Of a DNA stretch of 64,000 nt, positions 40,798 through 49,271 are shown piece by piece. How positions within the stretch are numbered: the stretch's first letter is position 1; the number at the start of each line of letters is the position of its first letter. Position numbers and translations under genes: made by a program. The notes under the pieces were generated by a model, which worked only from the letters and a program-made list of their open reading frames with translations, was not told the DNA's origin and ran no database searches. Origin of the DNA: JAEYOM01 sp036260935. Its GTDB lineage: Bacteria; Bacillota; Clostridia; Acetivibrionales; DTU013. The stretch lies in NCBI GenBank assembly GCA_036260935.1, contig DATALQ010000004.1, positions 60,460 through 124,459 of the forward strand, in the 5' to 3' direction.

Positions 40798-41805
40798 TCA
40801 ACTTTTTTTCTTCTCAAAGGATTGCTCCAGCTCCTTTATGTTATTTAAAACGATTTTTCCTTTTAGCCCGCTCAACTGTTTGTTTTTATCACCTGTTACC
40901 TTTTTAAGCTCGTAGATCGAGAAATTCAGCTTATCGGCAATGTGCTGCTGTTCCTTGTCCAGCGTATTTTTGAACAGAGACCAGGACTTTTCGATGGATT
41001 CGTTGTCTTTTTTGACCTGTTCCCAATTGTCCTTGGCCGACTCAAGTATTATATTGCGTGAATAATAAATGAGCCTTTTGACTTCAGGCGACATTTTCGT
41101 CCTGTATATGGAATAAAGATCAGGAATATTTTTATATAGCTCGTTTGCGGACGTCATTACCTTATCCTTGTCCTTGCTTGCCGTTGTGGTGGTAAGATTA
41201 TTCAACGCAGTGTCAAAACTGTCTATGAATTTCATATCCGCGCCCTTTTTTGCGACTTCGGGCATAAAATCGTTCCATTGAAAATGTAGAGCGTTAACGA
41301 GTTTATCGACTTCTGCCCACTTTTCGGGGGGATTGGAGGGAGTGGAAGTCTTGCTCTTCTGAGAGGTTTTTTTACCTGCTGCCGAACTTTGGCCCTTTTT
41401 TGACTTGGTGCCCTGCTGTTGCCCGCTCTGCTGTTGACTGCCCTGCTGGCTGCCCTGTTGCTGCCCGCTCTGCTGCTGACTACCCTGCTGCTGCCCGCTC
41501 TTTTGCTGGCTACCCTGCTGTTGTCCGCTCTTTTGCTGGCTGCCCTGTCCCTGGCCTCCTCCGCTTTTGCCGCCTGTTTCTATTTTTGCACTGGGACCGC
41601 CAAGAGTCTCAAAAAGGCTTTCAATACCGGTCTCAATAGTTTTCAGCTTTTTGGGCTCCTGTTCCTCCTGTGATGTCTTTTCCTTGGCGGACTGAAGCTG
41701 CATATTCTGTCCCTGGCTGCTCTTCCTGCAGCCTGGTGTTATCAACAGACCTGATAGTATCACTGCCAAGCATACTATATTCGATAAATTGTTTCTATAT
41801 CGCAA
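40798..41805 (-). CDS. Lipoprotein with Gln/Ser/Gly repeat linker
   Basis: 335 residues. A lipoprotein signal peptide ends in LLITPGC, so it is lipid-anchored outside the cell. Residues about 80-135 are a low-complexity linker with repeated units of the type GQQQGSQQ(K/Q)S. The C-terminal half (about 165-330) is helical, with conserved-looking KWAEVDKLVNALHFQWNDF and a long helix EQQHIADKLNFSIYELKKV. I do not recognise the family; small helical lipoproteins of this kind are common in Clostridia. The linker repeats are 24 bp at DNA level and could vary in number between strains. Confidence 0.75.
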   Translation of the reverse strand: MRYRNNLSNIVCLAVILSGLLITPGCRKSSQGQNMQLQSAKEKTSQEEQEPKKLKTIETGIESLFETLGGPSAKIETGGKSGGGQGQGSQQKSGQQQGSQQKSGQQQGSQQQSGQQQGSQQGSQQQSGQQQGTKSKKGQSSAAGKKTSQKSKTSTPSNPPEKWAEVDKLVNALHFQWNDFMPEVAKKGADMKFIDSFDTALNNLTTTTASKDKDKVMTSANELYKNIPDLYSIYRTKMSPEVKRLIYYSRNIILESAKDNWEQVKKDNESIEKSWSLFKNTLDKEQQHIADKLNFSIYELKKVTGDKNKQLSGLKGKIVLNNIKELEQSFEKKKS

Positions 41806-42030
41806 GTATGATTCCTCCTGTACGTATCACTGCAATTCAAGGGCTTCATTTCACTAAAACGCAGTACTAGTATAGGTAAAAATCAAGATATTCATTCAAC
41901 GACGCCTCATAATGAACTTCAACCATGCATAACAAGAAAAAATTACATAAAGGATTTTTGAAGCATTTTGTCCAATTATAGATTTTATCATGTATAATTA
42001 AAACTTGAGCGCCTACATAAGGAGACAAAC

Positions 42031-42336
42031 ATGAGTCTTACTGTAAATCTATGGTCAAGGAAAACCGGAGAACTGAAGAATTTTTTAGAAAGCTATTACG
42101 ACAAAGATATGGGAGTTAATGATGACCAGGGGGAATGGGCCTGCGTTTACATTAAACCTCTTGAAGCGGTTGATATCATAAGTGCCGTAATGGATAACAG
42201 CGACAGGTATCAAATTACAATCCTGATACAGGTTGATGGGGGACAGCTGCATCATGTTACGGCTGAAAACCATAATGAAATCATAAAGGACATATTTCTA
42301 TTATTCTATAATGAAAACGTGGCCAGTTATAGCTGA
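42031..42336 (+). CDS. Hypothetical protein, 101 aa
   Basis: AAGGAGAC gives a strong ribosome binding site. Soluble small alpha/beta protein: starts SLTVNLWSRKTGELKNFLESYY, then strands WACVYIKPLEAVDIISAVM, YQITILIQVDGGQLHHV and helix NHNEIIKDIFLLFYNE. No catalytic motif, no membrane helix. I do not recognise a family, though the pattern looks like a conserved clostridial protein. Single gene between divergently placed neighbours and ended by the hairpin at 42411. Confidence 0.7.
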   Translation: MSLTVNLWSRKTGELKNFLESYYDKDMGVNDDQGEWACVYIKPLEAVDIISAVMDNSDRYQITILIQVDGGQLHHVTAENHNEIIKDIFLLFYNENVASYS

Positions 42337-42410
42337 GACAAGCTGTATATGTATACGGTGCGGCCTCAAAACAGAAAAACAACCTCTATCTCTGTTTCCA
42401 AAAATGAAAA

Positions 42411-42448
42411 AATGGCCGCCGCCGGTTCTGTAACCGGAAGCAGCCATT
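42411..42448. terminator. Bidirectional terminator hairpin
   Basis: AATGGC/GCCATT outer and CCGGTT/AACCGG inner stems with A and T tracts near the ends. It lies between the convergent 101-aa gene and the L,D-transpeptidase gene. Confidence 0.7.
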
Positions 42449-42470
42449 CACAAGCAATATTACATAAATA

Positions 42471-43286
42471 TCAGGGCTGTATAGTAACCTTGGTCCCGAC
42501 TTTTATATAATCATAAAAATCCTGTACATCCTTGTTAGTCAAGCCTACGCAACCGAACGTCCAGTTTGTACCGAGTGCGGTAGTGCTTCCGCCATGGATG
42601 CCGACTCCGCCGCCGAGAGCAGTATTTTGTGGAGGCGTCAGACCGTTATTGATGGCGTTTACTATCTGGTTATAGGTGGCATTGCTTATTATGCCGCTCT
42701 TCAGACCGCGCTGGGCGTCCTCTATATTCGGATAACTGAGCCTCATCCACCTCGTGCCGAGATACTGATCCGCGGGATCGAGTACAAGCTTCTGAGTTAT
42801 ATAGAAGCTGCCCTCCGGAGTCTTGTGGTCACCTGCGATCTGTTTGTCGCCCGGGCCGCCGTCTCCGAGTTCGACGTGGTATGCCTTCAGCGGAGTATTG
42901 CCGTTGTAAACAGTCAAAAGCTTGTCCGATTTGTCTGCGAACAAACGTATATTAAGCTGGCTCGCAGCCAAGCCTCTCATGCCGATTATATCCTTGAGGG
43001 CCATACTTTGGGTAGACGCCTGAGTTATCGGTATATTCATGGCATTGCCCGCAATTATCATATCCGAGCTCAAGCCATTGGCCGCTTTCAGGCTTTCGAT
43101 CGTTAAACCGTATGCCCTGGATATTTTATAAAGCGAGTCTCCCGGCTGTATTACGTACTTTACATAGGGCTGAGCCGCCGCGTATGCCGGACCTTGCCCG
43201 ACGCTTCCGAGGACAGCGGTACAAAAAACGAATACCAGTGTCAAAACGGTCAGCTTGATTAACTTTTTCTTTTTTAAGGGAAACAT
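42471..43286 (-). CDS. LysM-L,D-transpeptidase (YkuD domain)
   Basis: 271 residues: signal peptide (1-37, AYAA cleavage-like), one LysM (about 42-90, YVIQPGDSLYKISRAYGL), and a YkuD catalytic domain with the HGGS and GCVGL motifs (active Cys in FGCVGL). It forms 3-3 cross-links or attaches proteins to peptidoglycan outside the membrane. Unusual is the long gap between the histidine and cysteine motifs (TTALGTNWT), still within family range. GGAGAGGGGG precedes the start on the minus strand, and a strong GC-rich hairpin lies in the leader. Confidence 0.92.
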   Translation of the reverse strand: MFPLKKKKLIKLTVLTLVFVFCTAVLGSVGQGPAYAAAQPYVKYVIQPGDSLYKISRAYGLTIESLKAANGLSSDMIIAGNAMNIPITQASTQSMALKDIIGMRGLAASQLNIRLFADKSDKLLTVYNGNTPLKAYHVELGDGGPGDKQIAGDHKTPEGSFYITQKLVLDPADQYLGTRWMRLSYPNIEDAQRGLKSGIISNATYNQIVNAINNGLTPPQNTALGGGVGIHGGSTTALGTNWTFGCVGLTNKDVQDFYDYIKVGTKVTIQP

Positions 43287-43323
43287 ATAAAATAAACCCC
43301 CTCTCCCCTCACGTATATTTCTG

Positions 43324-43371
43324 CAGCAGTCCGGGCCGTTCCTGATGGAACGGGCCCCCGGACAGCCCTGC
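43324..43371 (-). other. Long GC-rich hairpin upstream of the L,D-transpeptidase gene
   Basis: An almost continuous stem pairs GCAGCAGTCCGGGCCGTTCC with its reverse partner around TGAT. On the minus strand it lies just before the ribosome binding site of the transpeptidase gene. It shares the 12-mer CCCGGACAGCCC with 13185-13196. It may be a leader structure or a short dispersed repeat. Confidence 0.6.
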
Positions 43372-43495
43372 TATTGTAACACGTACATATGTTCCAATGC
43401 CAATGAAATTCGTGGAATATGAGGGGAAGGAGGGCACATTGAAAAGCCTGCCACATGGGAGATATGGGGCAGGCTGTGATAGTATCTGAGTGAAG

Positions 43496-45097
43496 TCAGG
43501 AAATCATGTTGAATACGTCAAGGACTCCGCTGCCTGAATTTTCGAGCTCCTTACGAAAATACACCAACTCCTGCGATACTATGTCGTTCAGGACCTTCTG
43601 ACCCAATACTTCGACAGGCGCAAGATCGTCGGTGAAAACATACTTCGTGTCGGTTACCTCGGTGCTGTTTTCAACAATAGCTTCGGCCAGATTTTTCAGA
43701 GGATCATCCTGGGCCAGTAGTTCCGTATTACTCTTGTAGTCCGACAGTAATTCATTATTGTCCGAGGAATAGACGAACACGTTTGTTGTATTCGGTACGT
43801 CGAATTTGTATACCTTGTTCATATTTGAACGGAGAGTTTGGGTAAGATAGTCTACCACTTCAGAACTTTTGTCAGAACGCATGTTTATATTTATCATAAT
43901 AACACCACCTGGTTTCAGGTGTTCCTTTACCTGCGAAAAGAATTCCCTGGTCGACATGTGGAAGGGAATGGTTATGTCATGATATGCATCTACCAGTATT
44001 ATATCGTATTTACCAGCCTGCGGGGTGGAAAGGAAGGTACGGCCGTCGTTGACATAGACGCGAGCGTCTTTATCGGTAAGCCCGAAATACTTTTTTGATA
44101 GGTCGACTATCTTCTGATCTATCTCAACTCCATCTATCCTGGTCTCCGGAAAAAAATATTTGCACTCTTTCGCAAAGGTGCCTGTACCCATTCCAAGGAC
44201 CAGTATGTCAGCAGGTTTTTTTACTGTAGAATCCTTCAGCATCAATGGAGAAGTAATTGCATAATCGTAATAAAATCCCGAAAGGGTCTTATTCTTCATG
44301 TAAATGGATTGGACTCCAAATGCTACGTTCGTGGAAAAAATGACCGAATCGCTGTTTTCCGTGACCTGCAGGTAGTTGTAAAGTGACTCGTCCTCAAGAA
44401 CGACTTTCGTCCAAAAGGCGAAAGGATTTGAAATCGGAATAATAAGCAGTATGGCCGTAAGTACGGTAGTTATGAGGCCTTTCACCAGGCCTTTCTTTCT
44501 GGTTATGAAGTAATACAGACATATAAGGTTCAGAGCCAGCGCAAACACGAGGAAGGATTTCATGGTGCCTATATACGGTATCGTCAGAAATGTCGGTATG
44601 AAGGTCCCGATTATGCTGCCGATCGTGGATGCCGCATATATTTCACCGGTCGTGCGGCCGCTGTTTTCCATGTCCCTCACGCCAAGCTTTACAAGGTATG
44701 GGGAAACCATGCCGAGTATCAGCAGCGGAGCTGAAAAGACAAGCAGGCAGGATATCACGGAACCCGAAACCAGTAGGTTGCCCGGCAGTATATACATCAT
44801 AAGTACCGTTATGAGCGTTATTATATATTTCCCCGCCAGCGGTATGATTGCAACCCAGAGCGCCGCAACCCAAAGGAGTGAAAACAATCTGCCGAGATCG
44901 TTATGCTTGTCCGCGGAACGCCCTCCGAGTACATTGCCTATACTCATTGATATCATAATAAGTCCGATGACTACGGTGTAAACAATGGATGAGGTGCCAA
45001 AATACGGAGCGAGCAGCCTGGTAGCGGACAATTCCACTCCCATGACCGTCATACCGCATAGAAAAGAGGTAATATAGATGAAAAGATTTTTCCTCAT
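43496..45097 (-). CDS. Membrane-fused spermidine synthase-like protein
   Basis: 533 residues. The N-terminal part (about 1-215) has seven or eight membrane helices, the C-terminal part (about 230-510) is a spermidine-synthase-type Rossmann domain: ILVLGMGTGTFAKEC (SAM-like glycine loop), DGVEIDQKIVDLSKKYF, VNDGRTFL and VDAYHDITIPFHMST. The D-A-Y-H variant replaces the DSSDP/DxxD polyamine-binding motif, so true spermidine synthase activity is doubtful; the family is annotated as fused MFS/spermidine synthase. Substrate unknown. Minus strand, single gene. Confidence 0.87.
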   Translation of the reverse strand: MRKNLFIYITSFLCGMTVMGVELSATRLLAPYFGTSSIVYTVVIGLIMISMSIGNVLGGRSADKHNDLGRLFSLLWVAALWVAIIPLAGKYIITLITVLMMYILPGNLLVSGSVISCLLVFSAPLLILGMVSPYLVKLGVRDMENSGRTTGEIYAASTIGSIIGTFIPTFLTIPYIGTMKSFLVFALALNLICLYYFITRKKGLVKGLITTVLTAILLIIPISNPFAFWTKVVLEDESLYNYLQVTENSDSVIFSTNVAFGVQSIYMKNKTLSGFYYDYAITSPLMLKDSTVKKPADILVLGMGTGTFAKECKYFFPETRIDGVEIDQKIVDLSKKYFGLTDKDARVYVNDGRTFLSTPQAGKYDIILVDAYHDITIPFHMSTREFFSQVKEHLKPGGVIMININMRSDKSSEVVDYLTQTLRSNMNKVYKFDVPNTTNVFVYSSDNNELLSDYKSNTELLAQDDPLKNLAEAIVENSTEVTDTKYVFTDDLAPVEVLGQKVLNDIVSQELVYFRKELENSGSGVLDVFNMIS

Positions 45098-45274
45098 AAA
45101 ATCACAAACCCCCGTTTTCTGTATCTTTATTAAAGAAGAAATTAACCGTATTGTTTAATAATATCTTAAATAAGAATGGTTGTGAAGTAAATTCTGTACA
45201 GGCTGCAGCCGGGTTATGTCAACCGTAACGTATAGTTTGCTTGCCAACGCTGTCCGTTATGATAAAATAATTTC

Positions 45275-45844
45275 ATGAATGAAGATTATATAAAATATGT
45301 ACAGTTATTGATACTGGTCATCGTCATCACATCTGTTTTCGCAGGTATTTTGCTGCATGCAAGGCGCAGCAGACTGAAAAAACGGAAGGTGTCCGTAAAG
45401 ACCGCCAAGCCGGTCGAATGCGGCAATATCAGCATATTCTTCGATGCGCAGCGCAATGCCGTGTTCATACCGTATGTAGCGGACCTGTTCGGAGAGGGAA
45501 AAGCAACTTCACAAGTCATCGAACTAAAGGTGCCCTATAGCCCCGGACAGCTTGGGGCCGGCATACGCGGGGCCCTGGCCTCCTGCCGGAACGCAAAGCC
45601 CGCGGGTTCGTCCGAACTTATGGCCAGGCTGGGAGCCCGGGACTGGAAGCAGTATTCTTTGGGAAAACTCAACCTTTCAGTTTACTATAAGCAGGGAAGG
45701 GGCATTCTTTTCAACACCACAGTCAGGACCCCCGAGGGGGCTTACGTTTTCATTTCAAAAGGGCCGGATGCCTGCCTTCCGGCTGACGCCGACAACGAAA
45801 GCATAGGAACGGCAGCGCTGGCGCTGCTGGCCAGATGCAGGTGA
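45275..45844 (+). CDS. Hypothetical membrane-anchored protein, 189 aa
   Basis: An N-terminal membrane helix (about 7-27) is followed by a basic stretch (HARRSRLKKRK) and a cytoplasmic-type domain (about 40-185): ISIFFDAQRNAVFIPYVADLF, ELMARLGARDWKQYSLGKLNLSVYY and ATALALLARC-like end. No recognised motif. A weak TATAAT-like promoter region precedes it (GATAAAATAA). The 3' end is followed by a diverged 22-bp duplication that includes the stop codon. Confidence 0.65.
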   Translation: MNEDYIKYVQLLILVIVITSVFAGILLHARRSRLKKRKVSVKTAKPVECGNISIFFDAQRNAVFIPYVADLFGEGKATSQVIELKVPYSPGQLGAGIRGALASCRNAKPAGSSELMARLGARDWKQYSLGKLNLSVYYKQGRGILFNTTVRTPEGAYVFISKGPDACLPADADNESIGTAALALLARCR

Positions 45845-45927
45845 CCGGGGTATGAGCTTTTGTTGACCGGAATGTAAGGCTTTGAGCTCTTTAAGTATCA
45901 TGCGGGATCAGGTAAAAATATTATCGA

Positions 45928-45970
45928 AACGGGCTGCAGAAGGCGAAAATACCGCCGCAGCTCGTTTTTT
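45928..45970 (+). terminator. Intrinsic terminator
   Basis: GGGCTGC and GCAGCTC pair across about 22 nt containing a nested GGCG/CGCC-type stem, with TTTTTTT after. Ends the 189-aa gene. Confidence 0.7.
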
Positions 45971-46028
45971 TATCTTAAGGTTATCTTAAGATTCCGTGAA
46001 GATTGGCGAAAGCTTCCGGTTTTACAAT
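45970..46028 (+). promoter_or_regulatory. Direct-repeat operator and -10 of the ABC/two-component operon
   Basis: TTATCTTAAG occurs twice (45970-45979 and 45981-45990), 11 bp apart start to start, the spacing of OmpR-family dimers on one DNA face. TACAAT at 46023-46028 fits a -10. The operon encodes its own OmpR-type regulator (48553), so self-control is likely. A canonical -35 is not seen, which suits activation. Confidence 0.6.
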
Positions 46029-46049
46029 TACCGTATGGGGGTGATCGAA

Positions 46050-46829
46050 TTGAGTATTGCAGAGTGTTCACATCTATATAAAAGGTATGGAAGCTGTGAA
46101 GTCGTATCGGACCTGTCCTTCAGGGTCGACGAAGGTGAGATTCTTGGCTTGCTTGGACCCAACGGAGCAGGAAAGACGACAACGATCAAAATGATGCTCG
46201 GCCTTACCGTAGCGGACAGCGGTACAATCAGGATCAAAGCAGGGGAAGGTGTAGGTTATTCGCCTGAAACGCCCTATTTTCACCCGTTTTTAACCGGACG
46301 TGAGGTGCTGCGCTTTTATTCCCGGCTGCAAAAAATCGGAAAAGCCGGGGCTGAGGAGCAGATAAATCAGTTGCTTGGTGCGGTTGGCCTGGAAGCTTCG
46401 GGAGACAAAAAGACCGGGACGTACTCAAAGGGTATGCTTCAAAGGCTGGCAGCCGCTCAGGCCATGCTGGGCGATCCCGGACTTCTGATACTGGATGAGC
46501 CGACATCGGGACTGGACGCGATAGGCAGGATGGAGATGATCAGGCTTATACTCGACTTGAAACGGAAGGGAAGGTCTGTCATTATCAACTCCCATATTCT
46601 AAGCGATGTGGAGAAGGTCGCCGACAGGGTCGTTTTTATCGTAAAGGGAAGGAATGCGGGAGAGGTTGAAAAGCGTGAATACATGGAAACGGGGCTTGAA
46701 ACTCTTTTCATGAAGGCTGCGGGAATCGGAACAGCCGGAACCACAAGAATCCGGACGAACGCAGAGATCCGGACAGAATCGGCTGCTGGCGACCCCACGG
46801 GAGGGAGTGAAGATATATGTGCGCTTTGA
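46050..46829 (+). CDS. ABC transporter ATP-binding protein
   Basis: 259 residues from TTG at 46050 (GGGGGTGA upstream; the -10 at 46023 excludes earlier starts). Walker A GPNGAGKTT, Q loop in YFHPFLTG, signature YSKGMLQR, Walker B LLILDEPTSGLD and switch His in INSHIL are present. It belongs to the CcmA-type ATPases paired with multi-helix permeases for export or peptide resistance. The C-terminal 40 residues are Thr/Arg/Gly-rich (GTAGTTRIRTNAEIRTES) and atypical. Overlaps the permease gene by 13 bp. Confidence 0.93.
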   Translation: MSIAECSHLYKRYGSCEVVSDLSFRVDEGEILGLLGPNGAGKTTTIKMMLGLTVADSGTIRIKAGEGVGYSPETPYFHPFLTGREVLRFYSRLQKIGKAGAEEQINQLLGAVGLEASGDKKTGTYSKGMLQRLAAAQAMLGDPGLLILDEPTSGLDAIGRMEMIRLILDLKRKGRSVIINSHILSDVEKVADRVVFIVKGRNAGEVEKREYMETGLETLFMKAAGIGTAGTTRIRTNAEIRTESAAGDPTGGSEDICAL

Positions 46830-47575
46830 TTATCAACACCTTCAGGGAAAAGATCCGGAATAAAACCTTCTATATCGTTTTAATCATAGGAATGGTCCTC
46901 ATGCTGCTTCTAACTACCAACAACAGCAACCTGACGATAAACGGCCGCAAGGTGGCCGGTTTCGAGCAGATGGTGCCGGTGGCCTTGGCAATAATTGGCT
47001 TCATAGCCTGCCTGCTGGCGATAATGGTATCCATACAGACCATCCCGAACGAGTTCGAGCGCAAGACGACGCATCTTGTCCTGGTGCGGGGCATAAAACC
47101 GTGGCAGTACATGTTTGCTCTGACCTCCGGCAATATTGCAGCGGGGCTGTTCTGCATCCTTTTGCTTTCCTTTTCATTGATCCTGTTTTGCGCGTTCTAT
47201 GGTAAGTTGTATCTTATACCGTCCGTTTTTATATGTTCGTTGCTATTGGGCATTAATTCCGCCTTCCTTTGTGCTGCTGTAAGTGTCCTTACAATTAAAT
47301 TGCCGGCTTTCATCGCTGGAACAGGAGGCGTGCTTATTTATGCAGCCGGTATACTGCATGGCATACTTGATGCGTTGGCTGCCACTTCCGAGGGGTTTGG
47401 AGCGACAATCGTCAAAACACTCCTCTTTTTCATACCTGATTTTGCGGCGATACAGGGGCAGGCTTCCGCCGTTCTGGCAGGAGGTCCGTTCGACATTCAG
47501 CCTGTTGCGTCCGGCCTGCTGCTGATCTACTTGTTTTTGTCCCTTACTTTTATTACGTTCAGGAAAGAGGTGTAA
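46817..47575 (+). CDS. ABC transporter permease
   Basis: 252 residues with six membrane helices (first at about 18-35, IVLIIGMVLMLLLTT; last at about 230-248, GLLLIYLFLSLTFI). A large loop after helix 1 contains NNSNLTINGRKVAG. Pattern is that of ABC-2 type permeases. Partner of the preceding ATPase; ribosome binding site GGGAGG lies inside the upstream gene. Stop is one base from the next start. Confidence 0.85.
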   Translation: MCALIINTFREKIRNKTFYIVLIIGMVLMLLLTTNNSNLTINGRKVAGFEQMVPVALAIIGFIACLLAIMVSIQTIPNEFERKTTHLVLVRGIKPWQYMFALTSGNIAAGLFCILLLSFSLILFCAFYGKLYLIPSVFICSLLLGINSAFLCAAVSVLTIKLPAFIAGTGGVLIYAAGILHGILDALAATSEGFGATIVKTLLFFIPDFAAIQGQASAVLAGGPFDIQPVASGLLLIYLFLSLTFITFRKEV

Positions 47576-47576
47576 C

Positions 47577-48551
47577 ATGAAATTATTCAAAACAGTTTAC
47601 CTGACTATCGGCATTGTATTGAGTGCTTTTGTCCTGATTTTAGGCATGGCCGGACTGCCGTCTGAGGACCGGGAGCTATACGGCGCGGCGGTCGAACTGG
47701 ATAAGAGAGCGTCGAACGATATCTGGCCGGGTTTGAATATAAATGATTACCCTGTAGCTGTACGCAAAGGTTCGTCAGAGTATGTGATCACTAAAAACGA
47801 AATACAAAAGCGCAAGCCTGCTTTGCCCGTGACCGCCTGCACAGCTTATCCGGTAAACGGCGAAATGAATGTGTTCCTTCCTTCGAAAGCTGAACTCGAT
47901 TCCATAGGCCAGATCGCGGAGGGAATGTCTTCGGATCCTCAGTACTTTTTTATAAACCGCTTTTCCATCGAAAGCAGGAAGCTCTCAGATACACAGTATA
48001 TCGCTTTTTTGCACCATGAAGCGCTGCATGCGTACCAGTATGAATATTTTGAAAAACAGTTGAGAGGGATGGAACCGGCTTGTGAAGAATCCGAAATAGA
48101 GCTGCTGCTCGAGGAGGCTGATAAAGACCCTGTCATATCATCGATTGATGCCAAAATGACCGCACTTTTATACATGCTCTCCACGGACGGCGCCAGGGAG
48201 GGCATCACAGAATACCTTTCGGCAAGAGCGGCTTTAATGGACGCATATGCCGCAAAGCTCGGGCAGGAAAAGACCGATCTGATCCGCAGATACGTGGAGC
48301 GCACCGAAACAGTGGAAGGAACTGCTCGCTATGTCGAGTTCAAAACGGCTGAAGCACTTAATGATAAAAAGTTGATGCAGCAATATTTGACAGGATTGAA
48401 GGAAAAAGCAAAAGGAAGGGAGAAATACTACAGGAGCGGTATGACGCTATGCCTGCTGCTGGACCGGTACGATCCCGGATGGAAACAGCAGGTATTTGCG
48501 GGTCCTGCGTCTCCTGCGGCACTTTTGGAAAAATCAGCGAAGGGGTTCTGA
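47577..48551 (+). CDS. Membrane-anchored HExxH (metallopeptidase-like) protein
   Basis: 324 residues. An N-terminal anchor (about 7-27) is followed by an extracellular domain. It contains FLHHEALHAYQYE, a zinc-protease HExxH with H147, E148 and H151. A downstream DGAREGITEYLSARAAL offers the Glu expected as third ligand in gluzincins, and TVEGTARYVE is a second glutamate helix of the same type. The family is not recognised, so protease activity is an inference from the motif. It lies inside an ABC transporter and two-component operon (1-bp gaps), suggesting action on the signal or substrate of that system. Confidence 0.75.
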   Translation: MKLFKTVYLTIGIVLSAFVLILGMAGLPSEDRELYGAAVELDKRASNDIWPGLNINDYPVAVRKGSSEYVITKNEIQKRKPALPVTACTAYPVNGEMNVFLPSKAELDSIGQIAEGMSSDPQYFFINRFSIESRKLSDTQYIAFLHHEALHAYQYEYFEKQLRGMEPACEESEIELLLEEADKDPVISSIDAKMTALLYMLSTDGAREGITEYLSARAALMDAYAAKLGQEKTDLIRRYVERTETVEGTARYVEFKTAEALNDKKLMQQYLTGLKEKAKGREKYYRSGMTLCLLLDRYDPGWKQQVFAGPASPAALLEKSAKGF

Positions 48552-48552
48552 A

Positions 48553-49269
48553 ATGGAAGAAAAGCGTTACACCGTACTCGTGGCAGATGATGAAAAGGAG
48601 ATAACCGAGATCCTTAGGCTTTATCTTGAAAATTCCGGACTCGATGTAATAGAGGTCTTTAATGGTATCGAAGCCTTGAATGCCATTAAGACCGACCACA
48701 GAAAGATCGACCTGGCGATTGTCGATATAATGATGCCTGAAATGGACGGCTATACACTGGTTAAAAAAATAAGGGAGACCCATAATATACCGATAATAAT
48801 ACTGTCGGCCCGGACCGACGACAGCGGGAAGATACTGGGGCTCGACCTCGGTGCGGACGATTATATCACAAAACCTTTCAATCCTCTGGAAGTGGCTGCA
48901 CGCGTACAGGCGCACCTTCGCAGGTTCTACAGGCTGAATTCGGCTGAAAGGCTGGAGGAAAACCGTATCTCGGCAGGCGGGCTTACGCTGGACAAAACAA
49001 GCTGCAAGCTGAACGCAGAGGACCGCGAAATTGTGCTTACTGCGGTAGAATACAGGATAATGCAGCTGCTTATGGAACACCCTGGGAGAGTATTTACGAA
49101 GAGCCAGATATATGAACACGTCTGGGGAAACGGTTTTTACGAGAGCGATGACAATACCGTAATGGTTCATATAAGCAAATTGCGTGAAAAAATCGAAAAG
49201 GACCCCAGAGAACCCGTTTATTTGAAAACGATCCGGGGCCTTGGCTACAGATTTGAAAAGAGGTTGTAA
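48553..49269 (+). CDS. OmpR/PhoB-type response regulator (system 3)
   Basis: 238 residues from ATG at 48553; AAGGGG is upstream. Receiver: VADDEKE, phospho-Asp in IVDIMMPEMDGY, ILSARTD, ITKPFNP; winged helix: LTAVEYRIMQLLMEHPGRVFTKSQIYEHVWG and VHISKLREKI. Fifth of five genes so far in the operon, followed by the kinase. Likely binds the direct repeats at 45970. Confidence 0.95.
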   Translation: MEEKRYTVLVADDEKEITEILRLYLENSGLDVIEVFNGIEALNAIKTDHRKIDLAIVDIMMPEMDGYTLVKKIRETHNIPIIILSARTDDSGKILGLDLGADDYITKPFNPLEVAARVQAHLRRFYRLNSAERLEENRISAGGLTLDKTSCKLNAEDREIVLTAVEYRIMQLLMEHPGRVFTKSQIYEHVWGNGFYESDDNTVMVHISKLREKIEKDPREPVYLKTIRGLGYRFEKRL

Positions 49270-49271
49270 AT

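Noticed and set aside
40798..41805. Plus-strand Leu/Ala-rich open frames at 41400-41673 as membrane proteins
   Set aside because: They are mirror products of the CAG-type repeats encoding the Gln/Ser linker of the lipoprotein on the minus strand. No ribosome binding sites.
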